From positions 1 to 64,000 of the forward strand of contig NZ_JACCBW010000003.1 of the NCBI RefSeq assembly GCF_013410035.1: a stretch of DNA of 64,000 bases, read 5' to 3'. This document shows, piece by piece, positions 7,412-17,014 of this stretch; positions within the stretch are counted from its first letter, which is position 1; each line of letters begins with the position of its first letter. The notes beneath the pieces were generated by a model, which did not search any database, was not told where the DNA came from, and was given only the letters and a program-made list of their open reading frames with translations. The DNA comes from Nocardioides cavernae (lineage in GTDB: Bacteria > Actinomycetota > Actinomycetes > Propionibacteriales > Nocardioidaceae). A program made the position numbers and the translations under genes.

Positions 7412-8259
7412 CGCGCGACGGCGTCCTGGTCGTGGACCCCGGCCCGCTGTCGACGCTGCAGGACAGGGGCCGCCGGGGATGGGCGCACCTCGGCGTCCCG
7501 CGGGCCGGGGCGCTCGACCGTGGTGCGGCCGCGCTGGCCCGCCGCCTCGTCGGCGGGACGCCGGACGACGCGGTGGTCGAGACGACGGTGGGCGGGCTCG
7601 TCCTCAGGACCCGTCGGGCGCTCACGCTCGCCGTCACCGGTGCCCCCTGCGAGGTCACGGTGGACCGGCGCGGCGTCGCGCACTCCGCGCCTGTCACGGT
7701 GCCCGCGGACGCGGTGGTCCGGGTGGGGGCCGCCACGTCGGGCGTACGGTCCTACGTCGCGTTCGCCGGGGGAGTGGCGGTGCCCGAGGTGCTCGGCTCC
7801 CGCTCCACGGACACGCTGGCGTGGGTGGGGCCGCCCCGACTGGCAGCGGGCGACGTCCTCCCGCTCGGCCGGCCGGGAGACCTTCCCGAGCCGCCCGCCG
7901 CCGCGGTCGTACGCCCGCGTCCGTCCGTGCTGCGGCTGCGCCGGGGCCCGCGCGGGGACTGGGTCGAGCCGTCGTCGTGGGACGCGCTCGACGGCGCGGA
8001 GTACGCCGTCGCCCCCGACAGCGACCGCGTCGGGCTCCGGCTCGACGGTCCCCGTCTGCGCCGCCGCCCCGGCGAGCTGCCCAGCGAGGGGATCGTGCTC
8101 GGCGCCGTCCAGCTGCCGCCGTCGGGCCAGCCGGTCGTCTTCCTCGCCGATCACCCGACCACCGGTGGCTACCCCGTGGTCGCCGTCGTCGAGGACGACG
8201 ACCTGGACCTCTGCGCCCAGCTGCGGCCGGGGGAGCGGGTGGCCCTGCGGGTGCTGTGA
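7408..8259 (+). CDS. pxpC: 5-oxoprolinase subunit PxpC (KipA/biotin-dependent carboxyltransferase-like)
   Basis: Subunit C, homologous to KipA and allophanate hydrolase subunit 2. The 283-residue protein starts with the family pattern VVDPGPLSTLQDRGRRGWAH, has the GVPRAGALD segment at about residues 29-37 and the conserved ending region GIVLGAVQLPPSGQPVVFLA with DHPTTGGYP near 240-255. Start ATG 7408 overlaps the pxpB stop by 4 bases. With PxpA and PxpB it should hydrolyse 5-oxoproline in the cytoplasm, feeding glutamate pools. It is slightly shorter than many homologues but no motif appears lost. Confidence 0.92.
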   Translation: MTRDGVLVVDPGPLSTLQDRGRRGWAHLGVPRAGALDRGAAALARRLVGGTPDDAVVETTVGGLVLRTRRALTLAVTGAPCEVTVDRRGVAHSAPVTVPADAVVRVGAATSGVRSYVAFAGGVAVPEVLGSRSTDTLAWVGPPRLAAGDVLPLGRPGDLPEPPAAAVVRPRPSVLRLRRGPRGDWVEPSSWDALDGAEYAVAPDSDRVGLRLDGPRLRRRPGELPSEGIVLGAVQLPPSGQPVVFLADHPTTGGYPVVAVVEDDDLDLCAQLRPGERVALRVL

Positions 8260-8265
8260 GGGGCG

Positions 8266-9567
<1,302 letters not shown>

Positions 9568-9667
9568 CAGCCCGGGAACGGGGCGTCGGCGGCTGCGTGC
9601 GTCACGTCCTCATTCTCACCCACCCGCCTGAGCCCCGCCCGAGCCCCCCGCGACGGGCCAGCAGACG

Positions 9668-9702
9668 TCCACAGGCCGGTCCCGGAGGGCGATCTCCACA
9701 GG
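9668..9702. repeat. Two intergenic TCCACAGG motifs
   Basis: Direct copies of TCCACAGG at 9668-9675 and 9695-9702 in the gap between dinB and the DUF4192 gene. They are the same octamer as in the pxpA-pxpB gap and at 12883-12890. The first is preceded by G, giving GTCCACA, which resembles the actinobacterial DnaA box core. Function unknown. Confidence 0.5.
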
Positions 9703-9754
9703 CTCGGGCGCGGGTCGGCATGGGGCGTCGGTGGCCGCGGGAAGCGTCGTCGGC

Positions 9755-10777
9755 ATGGAACCAGACGACACCGCTCCCGCCACCGGCCACCGAGCCGGCC
9801 ACCCCGCCGATCCTGCGGACCGGGCTCCCGGCTCCGTGCCGCTGCGCGCCCGCACGCCGGCCGACATCGCGGCCTTCGTGCCCCTCGCGCTCGGCTTCGT
9901 CCCATCCCGGTCCGTGGTGACCGTCGGCATCGGTGGCCCCGGCTCGATGCACGCCCGGGTGGACCTGCCGCACGACCCCGACGACGTCGACGACGTCGTG
10001 GAGGCGCTGCTCCGTCCGTGCCGGAGCAACGGCGTGCGCGCCGTCGTCGTGGTGGTCTACGACGACGACACGACGGTCGCCGACGAGGCCGCGTGGGCCG
10101 TCCACGAGGAGTTCACCGCCGCGGGCATCCACGTCCGTGAGGTGCTGCGCGTCCACGACGACCACTGGTACGCCGTCCTGCCGGGCGCGCCGCTCGCCGC
10201 CTACCGCGGGGTGCCGTTCACCCTGGCCGAGCACCCGTTCACGGCGCGCGGTGTGTTCGAGGGGCGGGTCACCCACGCCAGCCGGGACGCGCTGCGCGGC
10301 ACGATCGCCGCGGACGCCGACGCGGTGCGGCGCACCCTGCCCGACCTCGCCGACGCCGAGGTGCTGGCGCCCGGCGCACTCGGTGCGCTGGTCCGTCGGC
10401 ACGTCGACCTCGCCACCACCTTCTCCCGGGCCGAGCTCGCCTCGGTCGCGGTGAGCGTCCCGATCGGCGAGCGTCGCGACGAGGCGTGGGTGTGGCTCGA
10501 CCGGGCGCAGGCGCGCAGGGCGGCCGACCTGTGGTCCGACGCCGTACGCCGGCTCCCCACCTCGCACGTGGCCGGCCCGGCCGCGGTGCTGGCGTTCTGT
10601 GCGTGGCTGGTGGGCGACGGCGCGCTCGCGTGGTGCGCCGTCGACCGCTGTCGCGAGGCCCAGGCGTCGCACTCGCTGGCCGACCTCGTCGCCCAGCTGC
10701 TGGAGAGCGCGACGTCACCGGACCGCTGGGCCGAGCTGCGGCCCGCCCTCACCTCCAGCGGTGACCCGGCGGCCTGA
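9755..10777 (+). CDS. DUF4192 family protein
   Basis: A 340-residue cytoplasmic protein of the actinobacterial DUF4192 family. It has the typical opening LRARTPADIAAFVPLALGF (about residues 31-49), then PSRSVVTVGI, and the conserved C-terminal segment AAVLAFCAWLVGDGALAW with AVDRC about 45 residues before the end. No catalytic motif is evident and the family's function is not established. ATG 9755 is preferred to GTG 9731 because GGGAAG lies upstream of it. The gene stands alone between divergent dinB and the GCS2 gene. Confidence 0.85.
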   Translation: MEPDDTAPATGHRAGHPADPADRAPGSVPLRARTPADIAAFVPLALGFVPSRSVVTVGIGGPGSMHARVDLPHDPDDVDDVVEALLRPCRSNGVRAVVVVVYDDDTTVADEAAWAVHEEFTAAGIHVREVLRVHDDHWYAVLPGAPLAAYRGVPFTLAEHPFTARGVFEGRVTHASRDALRGTIAADADAVRRTLPDLADAEVLAPGALGALVRRHVDLATTFSRAELASVAVSVPIGERRDEAWVWLDRAQARRAADLWSDAVRRLPTSHVAGPAAVLAFCAWLVGDGALAWCAVDRCREAQASHSLADLVAQLLESATSPDRWAELRPALTSSGDPAA

Positions 10778-10829
10778 GGTGCGCCGACCAGCCCCCCCCG
10801 GGACGGTTCCCGCCTTGGCCGGGCGTGGC

Positions 10830-10835
10830 TAGTGT
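10830..10835 (+). promoter_or_regulatory. -10 element of a probable leaderless promoter (GCS2 gene)
   Basis: TAGTGT, 6 bases, then ATG 10842; no ribosome site fits in the gap. A run of eight C residues lies about 25-40 bases upstream. Confidence 0.6.
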
Positions 10836-10841
10836 GCCGTC

Positions 10842-12305
10842 ATGGGAGAAGAGGTCGCGCAGCAGGAGTTCAGCCGGGCCGACCGGACGCGGCACCGCGA
10901 GAAGGTGCGCCGCAACCTCGACGTGTTCGCGCGGATGCTCCGCGAGGCGGCGTTCGACACCGACGACCCGATGACCGGCCTCGAGATGGAGCTCAACCTC
11001 ATCGACGACGCCGGCGACCCCGCGCTCAAGAACGCCGAGGTCCTCGAGGCGATCGCCGACCCCGACTTCCAGACCGAGCTCGGGCAGTTCAACATCGAGA
11101 TCAACCTCGCGCCGGCCAAGCTGCGCGAGGGCGGGCTGTCGACGTTCGAGGCGAGCCTGCGGCGCTCGCTCAACGACGCCGAGGAGAAGGCCGCCAAGGT
11201 CGGCGCCCACCAGGTGATGATCGGCATCCTCCCGACGCTCGCCGACGGGCACATGAACCTGTCCTCGCTGAGCTCCAACCCGCGCTACAAGCTGCTCTCC
11301 GAGCAGATCCTCGCGGCCCGCGGCGAGGACATCACGATCAGCATCTCCGGACGCGAGCGGCTCACCACGAGCGCCGACTCGATCGTCCCGGAGGCGGCCT
11401 GCACCAGCACCCAGTTCCACGTGCAGACCTCGCCCGACCAGTTCGCCGCCTACTGGAACGCCGCCCAGGCGGTCGCCGGTGTGCAGCTCGCCGTGGGCTC
11501 CAACTCGCCCTACCTCCTCGGTAAGGAGCTGTGGCGCGAGACCCGGATCCCGCTGTTCGAGCAGGCCACCGACACCCGCAGCGAGGAGCTCAAGGCGCAG
11601 GGAGTCCGCCCGCGGGTGTGGTTCGGCGAGCGGTGGATCACCTCGGTGTTCGACCTCTTCGAGGAGAACGTCCGCTACTTCCCCGCGCTGCTCCCGGTCA
11701 CCGACGAGGAGGACCCGCTCGAGGTGCTCGAGTCCGGGCGCACGCCGGCCCTCCACGAGCTCAAGCTCCACAACGGCACGATCTACCGCTGGAACCGCCC
11801 CGTCTACGACATCGCCGACGGCCGGCCCCACCTGCGCGTGGAGAACCGCCTCCTCGCGGCCGGGCCGACCGTCGCGGACACCATCGCCAACGCGGCGCTC
11901 TGGTTCGGCCTGGTCCGCTACCTCGCCGAGAGCGAGCGCCCGCTGTGGTCCCAGATGTCCTTCTCCGCCGCGGAGGAGAACTTCCACGTCGCCGCCCAGA
12001 TGGGCGTCGACGCCCAGGTGTACTGGCCCGGCATCGGCCAGGTCCGCGCGACGGAGCTCGTGCTGCGCCGGCTCCTGCCGATGGCGCAGGCAGGACTGGA
12101 CGCCTGGGGCGTGCCGGCCGAGGAGAGCGATCGCTACCTCGGGATCATCGAGCAGCGCTGCCAGACCGAGGCGAGCGGTGCGGGCTGGTTCGTCGACCGG
12201 GTGCACGAGCGCCGCGGCGAGGACCGCTACGACGCGCTGCGCGCCACCCTGCTCGACTACCGCGAGCGGATGCACAGCAACGAGCCCGTGCACACCTGGG
12301 ACTGA
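10842..12305 (+). CDS. GCS2-type glutamate-cysteine ligase family protein
   Basis: A 487-residue member of the carboxylate-amine ligase (GCS2) family, which joins glutamate to an amine through an acyl-phosphate intermediate. Family features include GLEMELNLI (about residues 46-54), QFNIEINLAPAKL, ACTSTQFHVQTSPDQF and, near the C-terminal third, RVENRLLAAGPTVADTIANA. The exact substrate is uncertain: actinobacteria use mycothiol rather than glutathione, so the enzyme may form gamma-glutamyl products other than gamma-glutamylcysteine; EgtA-type function in ergothioneine synthesis is possible, but no egt genes are adjacent. Transcription is probably leaderless. Confidence 0.85.
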   Translation: MGEEVAQQEFSRADRTRHREKVRRNLDVFARMLREAAFDTDDPMTGLEMELNLIDDAGDPALKNAEVLEAIADPDFQTELGQFNIEINLAPAKLREGGLSTFEASLRRSLNDAEEKAAKVGAHQVMIGILPTLADGHMNLSSLSSNPRYKLLSEQILAARGEDITISISGRERLTTSADSIVPEAACTSTQFHVQTSPDQFAAYWNAAQAVAGVQLAVGSNSPYLLGKELWRETRIPLFEQATDTRSEELKAQGVRPRVWFGERWITSVFDLFEENVRYFPALLPVTDEEDPLEVLESGRTPALHELKLHNGTIYRWNRPVYDIADGRPHLRVENRLLAAGPTVADTIANAALWFGLVRYLAESERPLWSQMSFSAAEENFHVAAQMGVDAQVYWPGIGQVRATELVLRRLLPMAQAGLDAWGVPAEESDRYLGIIEQRCQTEASGAGWFVDRVHERRGEDRYDALRATLLDYRERMHSNEPVHTWD

Positions 12306-12362
12306 CACCCACCGACTCACCCAGCGAGCCACCCAGCGACCGACCCGGCGAGCCGGGCGGCG

Positions 12363-12875
12363 TCACGGCCGGGGGGCGGGCGTCCCCGGCATCGTCCGGG
12401 CGCGTGGCCCGGGCCGGAGCCGACGCCATTCCCGGCACACGCCGCTCACCGGGTCGAACCATCCCAGCCGCGTCACGACGACCAGTCCGACGTCGAGCCC
12501 GTACGCCCGGCTGGCCCACGCGGCCGGCGCCAACCACCGCAGGTCGACGTCGTGCGGGCTCAGCTCGCCCGGCCGGGTGAGCCACAGGAGCGGGTCGGGC
12601 GTACGGCCGGAGACGGCGCGGAGCATCGCCAGCACGACGTCGGCGCGCGCCCCCGCATCGCCCAGCGCCGGATCGTCGACGTGACGCACCGAGCGGCCCG
12701 GCGCGCCCGCGTGCACCGTCGGCGCGAAGCGACGCGCCTGCTCGCGCTCGACCAGGTCGACGACCGCCGCGCGCAACAGCACGTGGGTGCGCCGGTCGAC
12801 CGGTGCCTGCAGCGCCGGCAGGGGAGGGGGCTGCGGAGGCACCCGTCCAGAGTGCCGCACCGCCGGAGGTCCCAT
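12363..12875 (-). CDS. Conserved hypothetical protein
   Basis: A 170-residue protein of unknown function. After a proline-rich N-terminus it has plausible globular sequence: VLLRAAVVDLVEREQARRFA, then DVVLAMLRAVSGRTPDPLLW, LAPAAWASRAYGLDVGLVVV and a terminal FDPVSGVCREWRRL. No signal peptide or membrane segment is seen. ATG 12875 has TGGAG six bases upstream; an ATG at 12902 would extend it through the TCCACAGG repeat. It is convergent with the GCS2 gene. Composition and codon bias support a real gene, but I recognise no family. Confidence 0.6.
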   Translation of the reverse strand: MGPPAVRHSGRVPPQPPPLPALQAPVDRRTHVLLRAAVVDLVEREQARRFAPTVHAGAPGRSVRHVDDPALGDAGARADVVLAMLRAVSGRTPDPLLWLTRPGELSPHDVDLRWLAPAAWASRAYGLDVGLVVVTRLGWFDPVSGVCREWRRLRPGPRARTMPGTPAPRP

Positions 12876-12882
12876 GCGTGTC

Positions 12883-12890
12883 TCCACAGG
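12883..12890. repeat. TCCACAGG motif
   Basis: A single copy of the octamer found in other gaps. Read on the minus strand it is CCTGTGGA and supplies part of the ribosome site of the hypothetical gene starting at 12875. Confidence 0.4.
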
Positions 12891-12967
12891 CTGCCCAAGC
12901 ACGTCGGTTTCCGTTACGGTGCCAACAGGTCCACGGCGAAGCGCCCGTGGCCGCGAGAGGAGACACC

Positions 12968-13369
12968 ATGGGCACCGTCGTCGTCGGATACGTCCCCAAG
13001 CCGGAGGGCGAAGCCGCCCTCGCTGCCGGCATCAACGAGGCGAAGCTGCGCGGCAGCAAGCTCGTGGTGGTGAACTCGCACCGTGGTGGCCAGGAGTTCG
13101 ACGGCCCCGCCGCCCGCGCCGCCGAGGACGACCTCGCCGGCATCCAGGCCCGCCTGCAGGAGGCCGGCGTCGAGCACGACATCCGCCAGCTCGTCCGCGG
13201 CTTCGAGCCGGCCGAGGACCTCATCAGCATCGCCGAGGCCAACAACGCCGAGCTGCTCGTCATCGGCCTGCGACGCCGCTCGCCGGTCGGCAAGCTCATC
13301 CTCGGCAGCAACGCCCAGCGCGTGCTCCTCGACGCCCCCTGCCCCGTCCTGGCCGTCAAGGCGCAGTAG
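12968..13369 (+). CDS. Universal stress protein (UspA family)
   Basis: A 133-residue single-domain Usp protein. The N-terminal strand VVVGYVPKPEGEAAL and the C-terminal nucleotide-binding motif GLRRRSPVGKLILGSNAQRV, then APCPVLAVK, match ATP-binding Usp proteins (G-x2-G-x9-G-S type). The expected role is an ATP-binding stress or dormancy protein in the cytoplasm. ATG 12968 is preceded by GAGAGGAGA. It is followed by a terminator hairpin. Confidence 0.92.
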   Translation: MGTVVVGYVPKPEGEAALAAGINEAKLRGSKLVVVNSHRGGQEFDGPAARAAEDDLAGIQARLQEAGVEHDIRQLVRGFEPAEDLISIAEANNAELLVIGLRRRSPVGKLILGSNAQRVLLDAPCPVLAVKAQ

Positions 13370-13372
13370 TCC

Positions 13373-13410
13373 GGTCCGACCGGGGCCGCCGGGCTCCACC
13401 CGGTCGGGCC
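13373..13410 (+). terminator. Hairpin terminator after the universal stress gene
   Basis: GGTCCGACCGGG (13373-13384) pairs with CCCGGTCGGGCC (13399-13410), a 12-pair stem with one wobble and a 14-base loop, starting 3 bases after the stop codon. Confidence 0.65.
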
Positions 13411-13436
13411 CGCCGGAGATCGGGCAGAATCGGCGC

Positions 13437-14066
13437 ATGGGCTTCCAGATCACCGGCGACCCCGCCGCCGACAAGGTTCTCGACGACTCCGCCTTCGCCC
13501 TGCTCGCCGGGATGATGCTCGACCAGCAGTACCCGATGGAGCACGCCTTCCGCGGCCCGGCGAAGGTGCTGGACCGGCTCGGGACGGTCGAGCCCGAGGC
13601 GATCGCGGCCGCCGACCCGGAGGAGTTCGCGGCGATGGCCTCGACGCCGCCGGCGATCCACCGCTTCCCGGGCTCGATGGCGGCGCGGCTGCAGGAGCTC
13701 GCCCGCATCGTGGAGGACACCTACGGCGGCGATGCCTCGCGGCTGTGGACCGAGGCCGCCGACGGCAAGGACCTCCTCAAGCGGGTGATGGCCCTGCCGG
13801 GCTTCGGCAAGCAGAAGGCGCAGATCTTCGTCGCCCTGCTGGCCAAGCAGCTGGGCGTACGCCCCGAGGGCTGGGAGGCGGTCGTGGGGGACTACGCGCT
13901 GGAGGGCCACCGCTCGGTCGCCGACGTGGTCGACGCGGAGTCGCTGCAGAAGGTGCGCGACTTCAAGAAGGCCGCGAAGGCGAAGAAGGCGACCACGACC
14001 GCCACGACCACCACGGCCACCAATGCCCCCGGGGCCGACGGGGGGACCGCGCCGACCGCTGGCTGA
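13437..14066 (+). CDS. HhH-GPD-type base excision repair protein
   Basis: A 209-residue protein of the actinobacterial HhH-GPD family related to endonuclease III/AlkA glycosylases. FALLAGMMLDQQYPMEHAFRGP near the N-terminus resembles the glycosylase core helix, and the helix-hairpin-helix is MALPGFGKQKAQIFVALLAK near residues 117-137. The usual catalytic Lys/Asp pattern after the HhH cannot be assigned with confidence, and no Cys cluster for an iron-sulfur centre is present. The C-terminus is a low-complexity Lys/Ala then Thr-rich tail. CAGAAT lies 6 bases before ATG 13437, a possible leaderless start. Confidence 0.85.
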   Translation: MGFQITGDPAADKVLDDSAFALLAGMMLDQQYPMEHAFRGPAKVLDRLGTVEPEAIAAADPEEFAAMASTPPAIHRFPGSMAARLQELARIVEDTYGGDASRLWTEAADGKDLLKRVMALPGFGKQKAQIFVALLAKQLGVRPEGWEAVVGDYALEGHRSVADVVDAESLQKVRDFKKAAKAKKATTTATTTTATNAPGADGGTAPTAG

Positions 14067-14192
14067 GTGGTCGACACGCGCGGCCGGGCGGGCGGGTGCG
14101 GACGCATCAGGTGGGGCGTGGCAGAATGACGGCGCGGCTCTTGACGTCACCGGGCATCGCCGCGCCCCAAAGCTGTTCGACGAGAGGTGTTC

Positions 14193-15677
14193 GTGTCCTC
14201 ACACGCTCGCAAGTTGCTCCCCGCGGAGGTGCTGACGCACCCCGCCATCGCCGCCCTGGTCGCCGGCGCCACCCCCTCCGGCACCGTGTCCCCCGAGGAC
14301 GTGCGCCGCGCCAGTGACGAGGCCGGTGTCGAGCCTCGGCACCTCAAGGCGCTCCTGGTCCACCTGAGCGGGCTCGGCATCTCGGTCCAGATCGATGCCA
14401 TGGGCGCGCGTGCGGTCGCTGCCTCGACCAGCAAGCGGGCCGCCACGTCGTCGGCCGCCAAGAAGGCGCCGGCCAAGAAGACCGCGGCCAAGAAGACCGC
14501 CGCGGCGCCGACCGAGGCACCGGCGAAGAAGACCGCGGCCAAGAAGTCCGCTGCGAAGAAGGCGGCCGAGCCCGCCGTCGACCTCGGCGAGGTCGCGGCC
14601 CCCGCCGTCGGTCCGGACGGCAAGAAGGTCCTGCCCGACATCCCCGACGACCAGTTCGAGAAGGACGTCGTCGCCGACCCCTCCATCAAGGAGGACGAGA
14701 AGCAGGCGTTCACCGTCTCCGCGGCCGACGAGACCGACGAGCCGGAGCAGCAGGTCATGGTCGCCGGTGCGACCGCCGACCCGGTCAAGGACTACCTCAA
14801 GCAGATCGGCAAGGTCCCGCTGCTCAACGCCGAGATGGAGGTCGAGCTCGCCAAGCGGATCGAGGCCGGCCTGTTCTCGGAGGAGAAGCTCGCGAAGGGC
14901 GGCCGGATCAGCCCGAAGATGCTCGAGGAGTACGAGTGGATCGCCGAGGACGGTCGGCGCGCCAAGAACCACCTCCTCGAGGCCAACCTGCGACTCGTCG
15001 TCTCGCTGGCCAAGCGCTACACCGGTCGCGGCATGCTCTTCCTCGACCTGATCCAGGAGGGCAACCTCGGCCTCATCCGTGCGGTCGAGAAGTTCGACTA
15101 CACCAAGGGCTACAAGTTCTCGACCTACGCGACGTGGTGGATCCGTCAGGCGATCACCCGCGCGATGGCCGACCAGGCCCGCACGATCCGCATCCCGGTG
15201 CACATGGTCGAGGTCATCAACAAGCTCGCCCGCGTCCAGCGCCAGATGCTCCAGGACCTGGGCCGCGAGCCCACGCCGGAGGAGCTGGCCAAGGAGCTCG
15301 ACATGACCCCGGAGAAGGTCATCGAGGTCCAGAAGTACGGCCGCGAGCCCATCTCGCTGCACACGCCCCTCGGCGAGGACGGCGACTCCGAGTTCGGTGA
15401 CCTCATCGAGGACTCCGAGGCCATCGTCCCGGCCGACGCGGTGTCGTTCACCCTCCTGCAGGAGCAGCTGCACGCAGTCCTCGACACTCTCTCCGAGCGC
15501 GAGGCGGGCGTCGTCTCGATGCGCTTCGGCCTCACCGACGGCCAGCCCAAGACCCTCGACGAGATCGGCAAGGTCTACGGCGTGACCCGCGAGCGGATCC
15601 GCCAGATCGAGTCGAAGACCATGTCGAAGCTGCGCCACCCGAGCCGCTCGCAGGTGCTGCGCGACTACCTGGACTGA
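14193..15677 (+). CDS. rpoD: Principal RNA polymerase sigma factor
   Basis: The 494-residue housekeeping sigma-70 (RpoD/HrdB/SigA). A Lys/Ala-rich low-complexity N-terminus ([10 protein letters not shown] repeats, about residues 85-130) typical of actinobacterial principal factors precedes region 1.2 ([21 protein letters not shown]), region 2 ([20 protein letters not shown] through [13 protein letters not shown], about 265-320), region 3 and region 4.2 ([19 protein letters not shown], about 455-473). GTG 14193 is preferred over GTG 14187 because GAGAGG lies 5 bases before it. It ends in a strong terminator and is probably monocistronic. Confidence 0.96.
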   Translation: MSSHARKLLPAEVLTHPAIAALVAGATPSGTVSPEDVRRASDEAGVEPRHLKALLVHLSGLGISVQIDAMGARAVAASTSKRAATSSAAKKAPAKKTAAKKTAAAPTEAPAKKTAAKKSAAKKAAEPAVDLGEVAAPAVGPDGKKVLPDIPDDQFEKDVVADPSIKEDEKQAFTVSAADETDEPEQQVMVAGATADPVKDYLKQIGKVPLLNAEMEVELAKRIEAGLFSEEKLAKGGRISPKMLEEYEWIAEDGRRAKNHLLEANLRLVVSLAKRYTGRGMLFLDLIQEGNLGLIRAVEKFDYTKGYKFSTYATWWIRQAITRAMADQARTIRIPVHMVEVINKLARVQRQMLQDLGREPTPEELAKELDMTPEKVIEVQKYGREPISLHTPLGEDGDSEFGDLIEDSEAIVPADAVSFTLLQEQLHAVLDTLSEREAGVVSMRFGLTDGQPKTLDEIGKVYGVTRERIRQIESKTMSKLRHPSRSQVLRDYLD

Positions 15678-15725
15678 GATCGGGGGCGACGCGTCGCGGC
15701 TTCGCCTGCGGCGTCGCCCCTGATC
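15678..15725 (+). terminator. Strong terminator after rpoD
   Basis: GATCGGGGGCGACGC (15678-15692) pairs with GCGTCGCCCCTGATC (15711-15725), 15 pairs with one wobble, starting immediately after the rpoD stop. The 18-base loop can itself pair internally. Confidence 0.75.
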
Positions 15726-15778
15726 GGCTAGCCTCCGGGCAGGCGTCCTCAGGGGGAGGACATCGAGAGAGGCCGCCC

Positions 15779-16864
15779 GTGCTCGGTTCGTCACGTCCTG
15801 CGTCAGTCCTGCTGACCACCGTCCTGCTCGCGCTCGTCGGCGCGCTGCTCCCGGCGTCGTACGCCGGCGCTGCCGTCGGGACCGCCACCGTCCGCGGCAC
15901 GGTCCTGGCCACGGGCGGCGCCCCGCTCGCCGGGGTGAAGATCGACCTCTACGAGCGCAGCGGTCCCGACGCGACCTGGGTGTCGGTCGCGACGACCTCC
16001 ACCGACGTCGACGGCGACTACGTCCTCTCCGACGTCGAGCCCGGCACCTACCGCGTCGGCTTCGACGACCTCACGGGGACGTACGTGGACGAGTACTGGA
16101 GCAACTGGGGGACGATCGAGGAATCTGACGACCTCGAGGTGTCGGCCGGGGAGTCGGTCGAGAACGTCAGCGCAGTCCTGGCGCCGCCCTACGTGCCCAT
16201 CGGCATCCGCGGTGCCATCACCGGCAGCGTCGGCGGCCTCCGGTCGACCGACCGGGTCAAGGTGACCGCCTACCAGCTCGCCGACGGCGCGTGGGCCCCC
16301 AGCGACTTCATCTGGACCAGCTTCGACGGCACCTACCGGCTCAACCTGAAGGCCGGCACCTACCGCATCGGTTTCACCGAGGAGAAGGCCCAGCTCGTGC
16401 CCGAGTTCTGGGACGACGCGGCCACCGTCGAGCTCGCGTCCGACATCGCCGTCGAGGAGGACACCGTCTCGCCGGGCCACGACGCCGTCCTCACCCCCGT
16501 CGCTCCGGTCGCGCCTCCTGCCCAGACCCCGGTCGCGCCGCCCGCCCAGACCCCGGTGGTCGCACCGGCCGCGCCTGCGTCGCCGCCCCTCGCGCTGACC
16601 AACGAGACGAAGCCGACGATCAGTGGCAAGGCGGTCGTGGGCAAGCGTCTGCGCGTGGCGCGCGGCGACTGGGTGGCCGCGACCCGCGTGTCGTTCACCT
16701 ACCAGTGGCTCGCCGACGGACGACGGATCAAGCACGCCACGGGTGTCAGGCTGAAGGTCACCAAGGACCTCGTGGGCAAGCGGCTCAAGGTGCGGGTGAC
16801 CGCCCGCACCGCGGACGCCACGGTCGTCGTGACCACCGCACGTACGCCCAAGGTGGCCGCCTGA
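15779..16864 (+). CDS. Secreted protein with carboxypeptidase-regulatory-like/prealbumin-fold domains
   Basis: A 361-residue exported protein. A Sec signal peptide (hydrophobic core LLTTVLLALVGALLPA, cleavage near AGA-AVG at about residue 32) is followed by a beta-rich domain with the repeat pattern VRGTVLATGGAPLAGVKIDL, then DGDYVLSDVEPGTYRVGF, characteristic of carboxypeptidase-regulatory or SdrD-B-like folds. A second, shorter copy (DGTYRLNLKAGTYRIGF) follows. A Pro-rich linker with duplicated PVAPPAQT units (about 241-260) leads to a C-terminal Ig-like segment (VSFTYQWLADGRRI). It is probably a cell-surface or matrix protein with no enzymatic motif. TAGCCT at 15729-15734 and a 45-base leader with GAGAGG support GTG 15779. 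Confidence 0.8.
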   Translation: MLGSSRPASVLLTTVLLALVGALLPASYAGAAVGTATVRGTVLATGGAPLAGVKIDLYERSGPDATWVSVATTSTDVDGDYVLSDVEPGTYRVGFDDLTGTYVDEYWSNWGTIEESDDLEVSAGESVENVSAVLAPPYVPIGIRGAITGSVGGLRSTDRVKVTAYQLADGAWAPSDFIWTSFDGTYRLNLKAGTYRIGFTEEKAQLVPEFWDDAATVELASDIAVEEDTVSPGHDAVLTPVAPVAPPAQTPVAPPAQTPVVAPAAPASPPLALTNETKPTISGKAVVGKRLRVARGDWVAATRVSFTYQWLADGRRIKHATGVRLKVTKDLVGKRLKVRVTARTADATVVVTTARTPKVAA

Positions 16865-16937
16865 GCGTCGGCCCCGGCCGAGCCGGGCGAGCCGCCCGCG
16901 CCCGCGACCGCGCCCACCCAGCTCGCGACGTCGCCTC

Positions 16938-16997
16938 TTGACGGCTCCGCCTGCCGGGAGCACGATCAGGAGACGCGAAGACTTCTTCGCGTTTCTC
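16938..16997 (+). promoter_or_regulatory. Possible promoter and leader hairpin of the SGNH hydrolase gene
   Basis: TTGACG (16938-16943) could be a -35 element, with CACGAT 17 bases on as a weak -10. GAGACGCGAAG (16970-16980) and CTTCGCG..CTC (16985-16997) form a hairpin just upstream of the GGGAGGG ribosome site, where it could modulate translation. Confidence 0.4.
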
Positions 16998-17014
16998 TCG
17001 GGAGGGACCTCACC